Positions 38,361 to 48,383 of a stretch of DNA of 64,000 nt are shown here, piece by piece. The DNA comes from Knoxdaviesia capensis (lineage: Eukaryota; Ascomycota; Sordariomycetes; Microascales; Gondwanamycetaceae), in contig LNGK01000008.1 in the NCBI GenBank assembly GCA_001510575.1, positions 2,565,044 to 2,629,043 of the forward strand. The letters run 5' to 3'. Within the stretch, counting starts at the first letter, position 1. Every line of letters starts with the position of its first letter. The position numbers and the translations under genes were made by a program. The notes beneath the pieces were generated by a model. That model was not told the origin of the DNA and made no database searches. It saw nothing but the letters and a program-made list of their open reading frames with translations.

Positions 38361-38385
38361 TACTGTACAGTACAGTACAGTACAG
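38361..38385. repeat. GTACA tandem repeat
   Basis: About four to five overlapping GTACA units preceded by TACT, so the block is partly self-complementary. It is the second such tract in the window (see 525-541). Confidence 0.75.
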
Positions 38386-39272
38386 AACAACATGTATCTC
38401 CAACAATCCTTGAATCGTGGGGCTCCAACCGTTGCTCAGCTTCCACTTATGCATGAAGCTTGTACGTTCATGATCACCGAGACGTACGAGGGCAGGACGG
38501 GTGGGAGGGTGTGAGAGGAGGGGAATAGTGAGGGGGCGTGGACGGGACACGGCACGGATGCGAGGACGGTCACAACGTTTGCCTCCATCCGCATCTGGGT
38601 GATGCAGGGCTCCTCGTCTATTCCAGCCTCTCTTTCAGTGTTCCCCTCATGGCGATCATTTCATGGCGGCACAGGCACAATCAATTTCGATCCCAGCACG
38701 GCGGTCCTTGGAAGGCAGAAGAACGCAATGCTGCTTCCATTTCACACGAACCCACCCGGATATCCACCTCGCTACTCTCACACCCTCAATTACTCTCTCT
38801 CTTTCTCTCTCTGTCCCCTTCCCTCCCTCCTCTCTCGACCGGTGCTTGGCATTTACGGTTCCACATCTCGGTACCTCCACTTGGGATCGATTGGGGACGA
38901 AGAGAATGGCCCACGCGACGAAAAGAAGCGAAAGCAAAGGAACAATTGGAGACCGAGACCGAAGCTCAATTGCGCCGATGCAAGGAAACGTAAAAGCTGG
39001 GAGAGCTCTCTCGGGAGCTCTGTGTCTTAGCGGCGCAGACACTCTCCCGCCCTCGCATATATGAAGAGATCGTCTCCCCGGGCCAATTGACCGCCCTCCC
39101 ATCAGAGTTTCTCTCTCTCTCCTCCTCTTTTCTCTTCTTCCCATCAACCCAATCTTCCCTTTTTGGAAAATCTGCCCTATTCTACCATCACCAGTAGAAT
39201 CCGGCACTTTTGGTTCCCAAAGAAGATTCTCTTCCCTGGCATCTCTCCCCTCCTGATTCCATCTTCATCACA

Positions 39273-41498
39273 ATGAAGGGTTCTGTCAACACCCTCGCTG
39301 TGATCGCCGCGGCCTTTGCGTCGCTGGCGTCGGCGCAGACCTACCGTCGTCTGGGCTCGTGCCCCGACCTCGGCTGCCTGCTGCCGCCTGACCAGGTCGA
39401 CTTCCTGCCCGGCCAGCTGTTTGACCTGCGCGTGGAGATCCACGCGCCGGTGAACGGCTCGGAGGCCTTCAACAACGGCGTGCCCGACGAGGCCTTCTCG
39501 GTCACCATTGGCAAGACCGGCGAGGCGGCCAAGAGCGTGACCGACTTCTTCGGTCTGTCGGAGCCGGCCATTGAGAAGTGGTCGTTTGGCTGGTACGAGG
39601 ATCTGTTCGCGGAGGATGCCAAGCAGCGCACCGTTGTCAACGTTGCCTCCAAGATCTACCGCAAGATTTCGCTCGACGAGCCCGGCGAGTACACCGTCAC
39701 CCTCAAGTACTACGACGGCAAGACCACCGTCGCCAACTGGGTTGTCCGCCCTCTGTCGCCCAAGAAGAAGGCCAAGAACATGATCCTGTTCATTGGTGAC
39801 GGCATGACCACCAGCATGGTAAGCAAAGACGCGAGAGAGAACAGATAGAGGAAGCTTTTTGTGCTGTTGGAGTGCCGAACTGACATTGACCTGAATTTCT
39901 CCCACGCGACAGATCACCGCCGCCCGCCTTCTGGGCCACAAGAGCATCAACGGAAAGTACCAGACCCGTCTGGAGCTTGACAAGTTCCCCATCATTGGCC
40001 ACCAGATGACCCACTCGATCGACACGTACCTGACCGACTCGGCCAACTCGGCTTCGGCTCTGTACAGCGGCCACAAGAGCACTGTCAACGCCATGGGGTG
40101 AGTGAGCTGAGAGCAAGGAGAAACAAGGAGAAGCGAGAATGTGTTGCTAATCAAAATGGGTTTCTCCTGTCTAGTGTGTACGTCGATTCGTCGTCCGACC
40201 CCTTTGATGACCCGAAGGTTGAGACCATTGTTGAGATCATCTCGCGTCTTTGGGTATGTGTATCCTGTCCATTCTATCTCTCTCGGAGGCCAAACCTGCT
40301 AACGCCATCTGCTTAGGGATCCGCCTGGGGTGCTGTGAGCACTTCCGATATTGCCGATGCCACTCCCACCGCCCTGACCGCCCACACCCGTCTCCGCAAC
40401 GAGCTCGCTACGTGCGTGCACCAGGCCCTTAACGGTGTTCCCAATTTCAACTGGACCAACCACGGCGGCCCTGACGTCTACTTCGGTGCCGGTGCCGACC
40501 ACTTCGTTCCTGGCTCGGGCTCGTACGAGGGCAAGGACTACTACGAGGAGTTCGCCAAGAAGGGCTACTCTGTCAGCACCAACAAGACCTCGCTCGCTGC
40601 CATTGACACCCAGGAGAAGGCGCTCGGTATCTTCTGCCAGAGCAACCTCCCCGTGTGGCTGGACCGCAACGTGTACCCCGAGAACCTGAAGAGCTTCAAG
40701 AACCACCCTCTCGGCGGCTCGCAGCCCGCTCTTGATCTGCCCGGTCTCAAGGACATGGCCACCAAGGCGGTTGAGGTTCTGCACAACCGTGGTGGCGATG
40801 CCGGTTTCTTCCTGATGGTTGAGGCCGCTTCGATCGATAAGCAGATGCACGCTCTCGACTACGACCGTGCCCTGGGCGACCTGCTCGAGCTTGACGAGAC
40901 CATCACCGCCACCATTGCCAAGCTGGTCGAGCTCGGCGTGCTTGAGGACACCCAGATCCTGGTCACTGCCGACCACGGCCACGGCTTCGACGTGTTTGGC
41001 AGCGCCGACACCAAGTACATTTCCGAGCAGGCTGATGACCGCCAGAAGCGCCGCGGTGTCGGCACCTACGAGAAGTCGGGCCTGTCGCAGTACCTCGATC
41101 CCGTCCCCGGTGTCAGCTACGGCGAGGGTGCGCACTTCCCCACCAACTGGTCGCCCCGCTACGCCATCGCGGCCGGCTTCGGCGGCAACCCCGACCATCG
41201 CGAGGACTACCACGTGCACAGCACCCCGCGGTCGATCGTGTCGCGCGGCGCCGACGGCTCGTACTACGTCAACCCGGCTGACAGCGTCAAGGGCTTCGTC
41301 GTCAACGGAACGCTCGCGCCCAACGAGTCGTCGGGTGTGCACTCGCTGACCGACGTGCCGGTGTATGCTCGTGGCCCGTGCCAGGACATCTTCTCGGGAA
41401 CCTACAACAACGTCGATGTGTTCTACAAGATGGCGGAGTGCTTCGGTCTCGGCCGCATCGAGTCGCACTGCTCGACTCCCCTCCGCCGCCACAACTAG
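39273..41498 (+). CDS. secreted alkaline phosphatase
   Basis: Four exons: 39,273-39,818, 39,913-40,097, 40,175-40,253 and 40,317-41,498, all with GT-AG introns of 63-94 nt, giving 663 residues. It hydrolyses phosphate monoesters outside the cell or in the secretory pathway. A signal peptide (MKGSVNTLAVIAAAFASLASA) ends near residue 22. An N-terminal beta-rich domain of about 140 residues precedes the catalytic core. The core shows ILFIGDGMT (metal-binding Asp176), LTDSANSASA with nucleophile Ser225, VEAASIDKQMHALD (metal Glu, Asp and His), TADHGHG and GVHSLTDVPVYA (last zinc His). This is the complete metal set of the PhoA-type family. No C-terminal anchor is seen. The start is the ATG that begins the signal peptide. 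A CT-rich leader precedes it. Confidence 0.95.
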
Positions 41499-42999
41499 AT
41501 GTGTCTGCGGGGGCAGGCGAGACGGAGTGTGTAAAAGACGAATAGAAATAACGACCAAAAGACCGATATAGATATATATATATCACCGGGGGATGAAGAG
41601 TACTGGCGTGTTACTATAATTCACCAACTGTACATATTTGATGTCCTCATTTTTTTATGATTTTTCTAATCTTGTCCTTGATCGCGTATGCTAGTGATAC
41701 TGAGTTTCGGTGATACAGTGTTTTCCTCCCGGGGACTGGAATGTTCGTATTGATGGCGGATGAATGGGGAGGCCACCCGAGTATCTCGCAGTATTGTCTG
41801 GATTTGGACGATGGGTTAGGAGAGAATTCCGCGCTGAACCGTGTATGTGTTCACTTCGGATACTTTTTTCTCTTTATCTTTTTTCCTAAGGGCAGACACC
41901 CTTGACTGTGATATGGCACTCAATTATTCACTGTGTAGGACGACAGCCGGAGGAAGACGACGAAGAGCCTAGAGGACAGGTGCATGGTACGAAGAGAACG
42001 ATGCCTCTATTCGTTTAACGCCGATTATTAAAAAGAGAGAGAAATGAATACCACAACAGCCGCGAAAATGCGGTTCTCCCAAGGTTTCTTTTTTTTTTTT
42101 TTTTGGTGAGTGAAATTCCGCCAGCATGTTCCAGCCAGAATCAAAGCCGCGGGACACTTTCTGGGGAGAGATTGTATGTATATAAGTAAGTCCTTGCGTA
42201 CTTACCTAAGTACTTCTGTAGTTTCCGTGGATTCTATCAAGTCCCGTTACCAAGTCCCGTCTTCCACACCAAGGGGCCGACTGATACAGACAGCAACAAC
42301 CCCCCGGATTGGGGGTTTCAAAGAGAATGCTGTGATCACTGGTCTCTTTGGCGGGTGCCGTTCCAGAAGCGACTGGAACACGGAACAAACCCTATCGCGA
42401 CGTTCTGGAACGGGAGGACAAGTGCGTTGGTCTACTGGGAACGGGCTGTGTGTGTGTGTGTGTGTGACGGTTCGCCCTTGGCATGGCTTTTTCGGAGACT
42501 TGTACTTATTCAATATCCTCTCCCTGTTTCTTTTTATTCCTCACGGAATTTTTCTTCTTGTTGGCGAGCCTTAAAGTCTCCGGCGCTCTGGCGTTCGTGC
42601 TGGTGCGGCTGAGCCTCTTTTGCTTTTCTGCCCTGGCTTGGGGTTCTCTTGGGACGGAACAGTCCAAACAGACGACTTAATGGAGTGTAAGTGAGCGAAA
42701 GTGGGCTGACGAGCTGAGAATGTCGGAGGGAGTCAAAACAAATATATATAAACAAAACAGATATGACGGGGAGGGATTTCGTTGGGTCGTTCACGACTTC
42801 TGGTCTCGTTTTCTCTTCTTGCCATCTGAGTCTGTCCGACTGATGCTTTCTCAACGATATAACCTCTATATACCATCACTACGAACACGCTTACAACCTC
42901 GTCTTTGAACAACCGGACAAAATCAGATAGATTGAAAAAGGAAAACATTTCATTAAAAAACAAGTCGTCGCTTTGTACACAAGAGCAAAAACAAAAATC
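41499..42999. other. 1.5-kb intergenic region
   Basis: Contains an AT-rich 3' flank, a T run at about 42,088-42,105 and a (TG)10 microsatellite (42,447-42,466). The CT-rich stretch from about 42.8 kb and the A-rich sequence just before 43,000 fit a promoter and leader for the next gene. Confidence 0.55.
42447..42466. repeat. (TG)10 microsatellite
   Basis: Ten uninterrupted TG units about 530 bases upstream of the gene starting at 43,000. Confidence 0.95.
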
Positions 43000-44118
43000 A
43001 TGGAAAAGCTCACCGCCGCTGAGGTCCCGGCCCCCGCCCCCGCTCCCGCCCCCGCCTCCGCCTCCGCCGGCACTTGGCGCGGCAATCTCCCGTGCCAGAG
43101 CAGCCCCAATTCCGGCTGCAACGCCCACCACGCCCAACTGATCAACAACTCGTTCTTCGACGCCACACTGCCCGGACAGACCAAGCCGACTTCGAGCACC
43201 CAAAAGCTCAAGGCGCTGTTCGGCTTCCGCCGCCCTTCAGCAGCATCCGAGACGGCACCACCCCCCGCAGCGCCCCCAACGGGAGACCCCGCGCTGCGCA
43301 TCCTGTCGTCCCTGCCGCGCACCTCCGAGAACTGCGAGCCGCTGGCCCAGCTACACCCGAGCGTGAGGTACGCGCTGGCCTTCTACCACGTCAACGCAGC
43401 CGTGGCGGCAACACTGCAGGGTGGCCACGCCGCCGCCGCGCCGGTGCTGCGCGCCCTCACCTGCACCGGCGTGGCGGGCTCGGCGCCCGCCGTGCACTGG
43501 CAGATCGTCCCGCGCATCGTGCGCCACCGCGACGACCCCGGCCGCCCGACCTTCGTCGTGGCCCACCGCTACGAGTTCGCCCTGCCGCTCCAAGCCCGCG
43601 AGGGCGCCTCGGGCATCATGGCCCGCAAGGAGGCCCTGCTGCTCTCGGGCTACCGCCACTTCGCCGGCTGCCCGCACATCACCCGCAGCTTCACCAGCAT
43701 CTCCGAGTCGCTGCGCCACGGCGCCCGCCACGTGCACGTCAACATGCGCCACAGGAACTCGCTCGGCGAGCAGGCCGACCTGGTCTGGCGGAGCGAGGAG
43801 GACGGCGCCGCCGAGGCGCGCATGAGCTGCGGGCTGTGCTATGCCGATTACACGCTGTCGATGCACGTCAAGACCGACTTGGTGCTGGTGCAGTGGACGG
43901 TGTACAAGGACCTCGGGGCCGGTGTCGATCCATCTGATCCCATGTGGCTGGCCGCGCTGCACGGGAAGCCGATTGGTCGAGACAAGGCCGATTTTGGCCG
44001 CATGCGAAAAGAGTATGAGGACTCGGACGCCGAGGAGAGCCATGAAGTATCGTCGCCCAGACACTCGGAAAAGGGAGACAAGGGCGATGCCGACGCTCAA
44101 GCTTCAACGGAGGCGTAA
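43000..44118 (+). CDS. uncharacterised GC-rich protein with Pro/Ala N-terminus
   Basis: 372 residues from the ATG at 43,000; the open frame extends nine codons upstream to a TTG only. It opens with a Pro/Ala tract (VPAPAPAPAPASAS), then a Cys-containing segment (NLPCQSSPNSGCNAHH). A compact domain of about 230 residues follows, with HPSVRYALAFYHVNAAVAAT, HWQIVPRIVRHRDD, KEALLLSGYRHFAGCPHI and HVKTDLVLVQWTVYKDLGAG. The C-terminal 50 residues are acidic and disordered (DSDAEESHEVSS). No signal peptide or membrane helix. I recognise no family; the middle looks like a single globular alpha/beta domain. GC at the third codon position is very high, which opens long spurious frames in other registers (43,074-43,937 plus; 43,351-44,100 minus). 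It converges on the hydrolase gene 179 bases away. Confidence 0.75.
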   Translation: MEKLTAAEVPAPAPAPAPASASAGTWRGNLPCQSSPNSGCNAHHAQLINNSFFDATLPGQTKPTSSTQKLKALFGFRRPSAASETAPPPAAPPTGDPALRILSSLPRTSENCEPLAQLHPSVRYALAFYHVNAAVAATLQGGHAAAAPVLRALTCTGVAGSAPAVHWQIVPRIVRHRDDPGRPTFVVAHRYEFALPLQAREGASGIMARKEALLLSGYRHFAGCPHITRSFTSISESLRHGARHVHVNMRHRNSLGEQADLVWRSEEDGAAEARMSCGLCYADYTLSMHVKTDLVLVQWTVYKDLGAGVDPSDPMWLAALHGKPIGRDKADFGRMRKEYEDSDAEESHEVSSPRHSEKGDKGDADAQASTEA

Positions 44119-44296
44119 GCAAATGAAAAAAAATAGAAACTTGAAAAGATTTCTGTATGTAGGCTTTTCTTTTTGAATCAGGGGGAGAACATGGAGGCAA
44201 ATGATTCGGTAGTGGTACTGATGGATAATATAACCTAGACCGGGGCGTTATTTGGTTTTTCTATCTCATGTCAAAAGATGTATGATCGTTTCTTGC

Positions 44297-45085
44297 TCAG
44301 GCCATCTGGCCACGCAGCCGGTCAGCAAAGAACTTGAGCACCGGGATGAACTCTTCGCGGTTCCGGGGCATGTCCACGGCCAGGCGCTGCCAGCGCACAA
44401 CTTCGACATTGGCAAACTCCTGCTTCGCGTAGTCGGTGTCCTCGACGTCGACCTGGCACAGCAGCGCACGGGTGGCCGCCTTGGGCCGGGTGCTCAATGT
44501 CGAGACGGCCGACGGCGGCAGCGGACCACCGATGGAGACAACGCCCTTGAACGCGTTGACGGCCGGCTCATCGGCCTCGGCCTCCGAGCTGACCTCGACA
44601 ACCGCCGGAGGACCAGGAACCGAAGCAGCAAGGCCGAGGGCAGCCGACCCGCCCTGACCATAGCCGAACAACAGGATGTCATCGAGTCTCCAGCCGCACT
44701 TCTCGACAAGCACGTCCTTGATGAGCTTCTGCGACACCAGGGCAATGGTCTTGGCGAAGCCGGGATCGGCGTCGACGTCGCCGGTGACCGGGTCCAGCAG
44801 CAGGTCGTCGCCCCAGTGGAAGTGCGTGGGGCCCTCGGCGCTGGGCAGCGCGTCGGGCAGCATAAAGGCCGGCAGCGGGGCGGTGCCGCGGATGGAAATG
44901 GCCAGCACGCCCGGCAGCGCCATGTTGCGGGCGAAGTTGATGAACGGCGCCTCCGAGTCGCCCAGGCCGTGGAAGAGCAGCAGGATCGACGTGGTAGATT
45001 CCCGCGGTTCCGGCCATTGCAGCTTCACCACGAGGGGAGAGATGGAGGCGAAATCGGCCTCGGTGGGGACGCGGGTGACGACCAT
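44297..45085 (-). CDS. alpha/beta-hydrolase-fold protein, phospholipase/carboxylesterase-like, catalytic Ser replaced
   Basis: A single 262-residue frame. The strand and oxyanion loop LLLFHGLGDSEAPFINFARN (33-52) is typical of the LYPLA-type carboxylesterase/phospholipase family, and THFHWGDD and GFAKTIALVSQKLIKDVLVE also fit. The nucleophile elbow, normally GxSxG, reads GYGQGG, with Gln144 in place of the serine. The C-terminal part also lacks a clear GH dipeptide for the catalytic His. The protein therefore probably has the fold but not the classic esterase activity; a scaffold or binding role is inference. A (CT)21 tract lies in the leader, 26-67 bases upstream of the ATG. It is divergent from the CutC gene and has a GC-rich codon pattern like its neighbours. 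Confidence 0.86.
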   Translation of the reverse strand: MVVTRVPTEADFASISPLVVKLQWPEPRESTTSILLLFHGLGDSEAPFINFARNMALPGVLAISIRGTAPLPAFMLPDALPSAEGPTHFHWGDDLLLDPVTGDVDADPGFAKTIALVSQKLIKDVLVEKCGWRLDDILLFGYGQGGSAALGLAASVPGPPAVVEVSSEAEADEPAVNAFKGVVSIGGPLPPSAVSTLSTRPKAATRALLCQVDVEDTDYAKQEFANVEVVRWQRLAVDMPRNREEFIPVLKFFADRLRGQMA

Positions 45086-45106
45086 TGTGATATTGAATCG
45101 GGGGAG

Positions 45107-45153
<47 letters not shown>

Positions 45154-46037
45154 CCGGGAGAGGTATATCAAGATCAGATCACAGATCCCAGATGTTGAGA
45201 AGCGCTGAGCTGGAGAGCAGACACCACAGAGACACAGAGGTTAAAAAGAGGAGATATCAAGTTTGGAGAGGAACGTCAAAAGCTGGCTCGGAGACTGTTC
45301 GGAAGTGGGGGAAAGATTGTTCTTAATATAAGATTTAGCAAGCCAAAAAACAAGCAAAAATAGAAAATAAAAATGGGGCTCCCAGCTTCCAGACTCCGGT
45401 AGATAAGCAAGACTCCAGTTTGAAAAAATATAATATAAAATTACAAGACAAACGCGAAAGAATCAGACCAGAACTGAAAAATAGAACACTTTTAAATCAA
45501 AGATAGACTCACGTTCGAAGTGGAGAGAAGCGAAGAAGCGAGGAGAGAAAAAGTGGAAGCAGGGAAGAGCCAAAAAGGAATCACCAGAAGTACCGACACC
45601 ACCTCAATTATGGCAAAAGTGACCTGTAACATTCTCCCTAATTTTCCGCCGAGCCTCGGTATAATTGTGCACGGCAGAAAGCGCGTTTTGGAGGGGTTTG
45701 GCGCTCTTCACCGCCCTGGGGCTTGCACACCGCCCTGTGTTTTATACTGGGTCCCGGCCCGATATTTGTGTACTTACGGAACCAGCTGCAACCGCCGTTA
45801 AACTGCTTTGGGTATCGCGCATCCCACTTCATTCAGGAACAGCTTTATCTTCCTCGCCGTTTTTATATCCCCTCTTTTCTTGCATTGCACTGCACTTGAG
45901 TTCCCCTTGTCTCTGCATCCACCGGTTCGTGGACCTCTCCCCCCTTTCCCGTGCTCCGGCTTTCCTTGTTCACCCCCGCCATCATCCTCTGCTGCCTCTT
46001 GTCGTGTCCCACTGCGCCCCCCTCAGTTCCGAATAAC
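45086..46037. promoter_or_regulatory. divergent promoter region, hydrolase and CutC genes
   Basis: A spacer of 952 bases between divergent starts. It begins with the (AG)21 tract, then AT-rich sequence at 45.3-45.5 kb. Pyrimidine-rich sequence fills the last 200 bases before the CutC start. Confidence 0.5.
45111..45152. repeat. (AG)21 microsatellite in 5' leader
   Basis: Twenty-one uninterrupted AG units, read as (CT)21 on the coding strand of the hydrolase gene and ending 26 bases before its ATG. Confidence 0.95.
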
Positions 46038-47210
46038 ATGTCGGACCCAGTTTACCTCCTCGAAGTGCCGGTGTTCTCGCCCGAGGCCGCAGTCCAGGCC
46101 GCCGCGGCTGGCGCTAGCCGCATTGAGCTGAACGCGGCCGGCTCGTACCCCGCCGGTGGCCTGACCCCCTCGATGGAGGAGCTTCGTCTGACTATCGCCG
46201 GCCTGGACGAGGCTGCTGCCGCGAAGGGTGTCTCTCGTGTCCCCGTTCGTGTGATGATCCGCTGTCATGGACCTCCCTCCGCCGAAGTAGCCGAAGCCAC
46301 TGATGCTATGGATGCTGGTGCTGTCGATGCCGCCGACACCCCCGATACCACTGGTGCTGCTGATACTACCGAGGCTACCGACGCCCCTGGCGCATCCGTC
46401 CCCGCCGACACCGAGGGTAAAGACGGCCGTTCCGCCCCTGCTGCCCCCAACGCGGCCACCCAGCTGCACGATTTCATCTACACCGATGACGAGCTCGAGG
46501 CCATGGCGGCCACCATCCGCGAATTCTGCGCCTCCGGCCTCCTCAAGAAAGACCTCGGCGACGGCTTCGTCTTCGGCGCTATCCGCCTGTCCACCACCGA
46601 AGACCTTGGCACCCCCGACGCCCGCGGCACCGGCACCCCGGGCCTCTGCATGCTCGACTTCCAGGCCCTCCGCCCCATCAGCGCCGCCGTCGGCGACCTG
46701 CCCTACACCTTCCACCGCGCCTTCGACCTGATGATGCGCGACAACGCCGCCGAGCAGGCCCTGCGCGTGCAGCGCGGCCTCACCAAGCAGTCCCACTTGA
46801 TCCGCCAGACGTCCAGCTTCAGCACGCACGTCACCTCCTGGTTCCGCCTTGTCGGCCTCGATGCCGTGCTGACCTCGGGCGGCGCGCCCGGCGGCGCCGT
46901 CGACCACCTGCCTGCGCTGGACGAGCTCCTCGAGTTCCGCTTCAACGACTTCCAGGTGATCATTGGCGGTGGCGTGCGCAGCCACAACGCCGAGCTGATC
47001 ACCAAGAAGTTCGGCCACTACCCGAATGTCTGGCTGCACTCGTCGTGCCTGGACTTCTCCAACGACCCCGTCAACGGCGAGCTGGATCTCCAGGAGGTCG
47101 CCAAGATGGCCAGTTTCCCGCGCAACCCCAATCCTCCCCCACGGCCGAACCGCTCTCAGCGCGCGGATCGGTACCCCCCGGCTACACAAGACCACGAAGA
47201 AAATTCTTGA
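46038..47210 (+). CDS. CutC-family protein
   Basis: 390 residues from the ATG at 46,038; the open frame reaches back to a GTG at 45,951, which I reject as a start. CutC proteins are TIM-barrel proteins once linked to copper homeostasis; their true reaction is unsettled. The core is clear: LLEVPVFSPEAAVQAAAAGA, IELNAAGSYPAGGLTPS, RVPVRVMIRCHG, DFIYTDDELEAM, LPYTFHRAFDLM, DAVLTSGGAPGGAVDHL, VIIGGGVRSHNAE and VWLHSSCLDF. Two insertions are unusual. One is about 60 residues of Ala/Asp/Thr repeat (DAMDAGAVDAADTPDTTG) after RCHG. The other is about 35 residues (QSHLIRQTSSFSTHVTSWF) between AEQAL and VGLDAVLTSGG. No convincing splice signals bound the second. The C-terminal 25 residues are Pro/Arg-rich. 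Confidence 0.9.
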   Translation: MSDPVYLLEVPVFSPEAAVQAAAAGASRIELNAAGSYPAGGLTPSMEELRLTIAGLDEAAAAKGVSRVPVRVMIRCHGPPSAEVAEATDAMDAGAVDAADTPDTTGAADTTEATDAPGASVPADTEGKDGRSAPAAPNAATQLHDFIYTDDELEAMAATIREFCASGLLKKDLGDGFVFGAIRLSTTEDLGTPDARGTGTPGLCMLDFQALRPISAAVGDLPYTFHRAFDLMMRDNAAEQALRVQRGLTKQSHLIRQTSSFSTHVTSWFRLVGLDAVLTSGGAPGGAVDHLPALDELLEFRFNDFQVIIGGGVRSHNAELITKKFGHYPNVWLHSSCLDFSNDPVNGELDLQEVAKMASFPRNPNPPPRPNRSQRADRYPPATQDHEENS

Positions 47211-48383
47211 ATTTGCTTTTCTAGTTTCATTACGAATTCCTTGAACAATGCTCATTATCCCCTAGCCACCACGACCATTATTATCATGGAGCGGGGCACC
47301 GAAACGCCCCGCCGGTCCGAGTTCATCAGTTTCTCTTCTGGTCCTATTTTCTTTTGCTTGAATGACGGGTTAGAAGCCAGTTCCAGTGCAGATATGAGAT
47401 AGCATGCCATTTCGATATGACTTACAGTTCTCCCTATGTCGCTGGGGTTCCATTCAGCTCTAGAGAGCCATAGTCTATTAGCGGAGTGGGATGTGGCTGC
47501 GACCGCACCAGTACCGGACTGAGCAATGTGAGAAAGAAGATGATCGTTAGTACCAGCCAGAGAACTCATAGTGGAACACACATAAAAGAGTCACTTACAG
47601 AGTTTATCAGGTACCACCATTAGCGGAGAGGACGATGAGCTCAGACGAACCCCCCCCTTCCCCCCTTCCGAATACCCAAACAGGAATATATGGGCCCATT
47701 CTATGGTCTAAACTCACGGTGTGCCAGGAACTCTCGGCCTGGCCACCCGTTAACTGCGTTTAGGATCAAAACGCAAAAGGTCATGCTCTATAGCTAGCAT
47801 GGTCATCACTTGGATGATAAGGTAGGTAAAAATAGAAAGTATAAGGAGGACGTCTTCTTTCTTTCTAGTGAAAGAAAGACTTAGAGACTGTAAAGACGCA
47901 ATAAAGGAAGCCATGAAGACTGGAATGCCTGGGTTCGAGGTTGAAGTCTAAGTTGAGACGTAGGGCCAGAAAAGAGAGGTAGGGGAAAGGAGAGTTTACC
48001 GATGCGTTTGTAACAGAAAGAGAAAGAAAGGGAAGAAGAAAATTATAAAGATCTCGTCAAAACAGTACCTATTTATTATTTTTTGGTGCCTATAGATTTG
48101 TAATATGAGGGTGCGTTTTTGTTTAGGGTTCTCTATAAACACAAAACTGTATTGAAAGAAAACAAAGCGAAGTGCTCTGTTATCTTCTAGCTGCAACTAA
48201 ATGGAAGCATGAAGCCTAAAGCAAGAGGCATTTTCTCACACGGATAAGAAAGGGCTCTAGCAAACTGGTATCAAAAACTGTCCTTCGTGGGAATCAACTC
48301 TAGCTTATCACTGGAGTTCTCCTTATCTATACATGTAGTTGTGCATATCACTACGATCTTATCCCGTCTCTCCTAACACTTCA
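47211..48383. other. 1.2-kb convergent intergenic region
   Basis: Separates the 3' ends of the CutC and GEP4-like genes. AT-rich in the second half; no gene, RNA or repeat that I can support. Confidence 0.6.

Larger units (their letters stand above)
33701..39272. other. 5.6-kb intergenic region
   Basis: No supportable gene. It contains a telomere-like tract AACCCTAACCCTAAC (34,539-34,553), an (AC)16 microsatellite, a triple TTGGCCACG repeat, a T15 run (38,273-38,287) and a GTACA tandem. The frame at 35,139-35,537 has no recognisable features. From about 38.7 kb the plus strand becomes CT-rich, fitting the promoter and leader of the alkaline phosphatase gene. Confidence 0.6.

Noticed and set aside
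40299..41558. 419-codon minus-strand frame opposite alkaline phosphatase
   Set aside because: It mirrors the codon pattern of the real exon, has no recognisable domain and is low-complexity Val/Gly/Arg-rich. The plus-strand frame has the full catalytic motif set.
43074..44100. Long frames at 43,074-43,937 (plus) and 43,351-44,100 (minus)
   Set aside because: High third-position GC in the 43,000-44,118 gene removes stops in other registers; the products are Arg/Pro- or Val/His-rich and not protein-like.
45951..46037. Upstream extension of CutC giving a signal-like peptide
   Set aside because: The frame begins at GTG, not ATG, and CutC proteins start directly at the barrel's first strand.
46023..47255. 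410-codon minus-strand frame opposite CutC
   Set aside because: A shadow of a GC-rich gene. Its Gly/Ala/Val-rich product has no family features.
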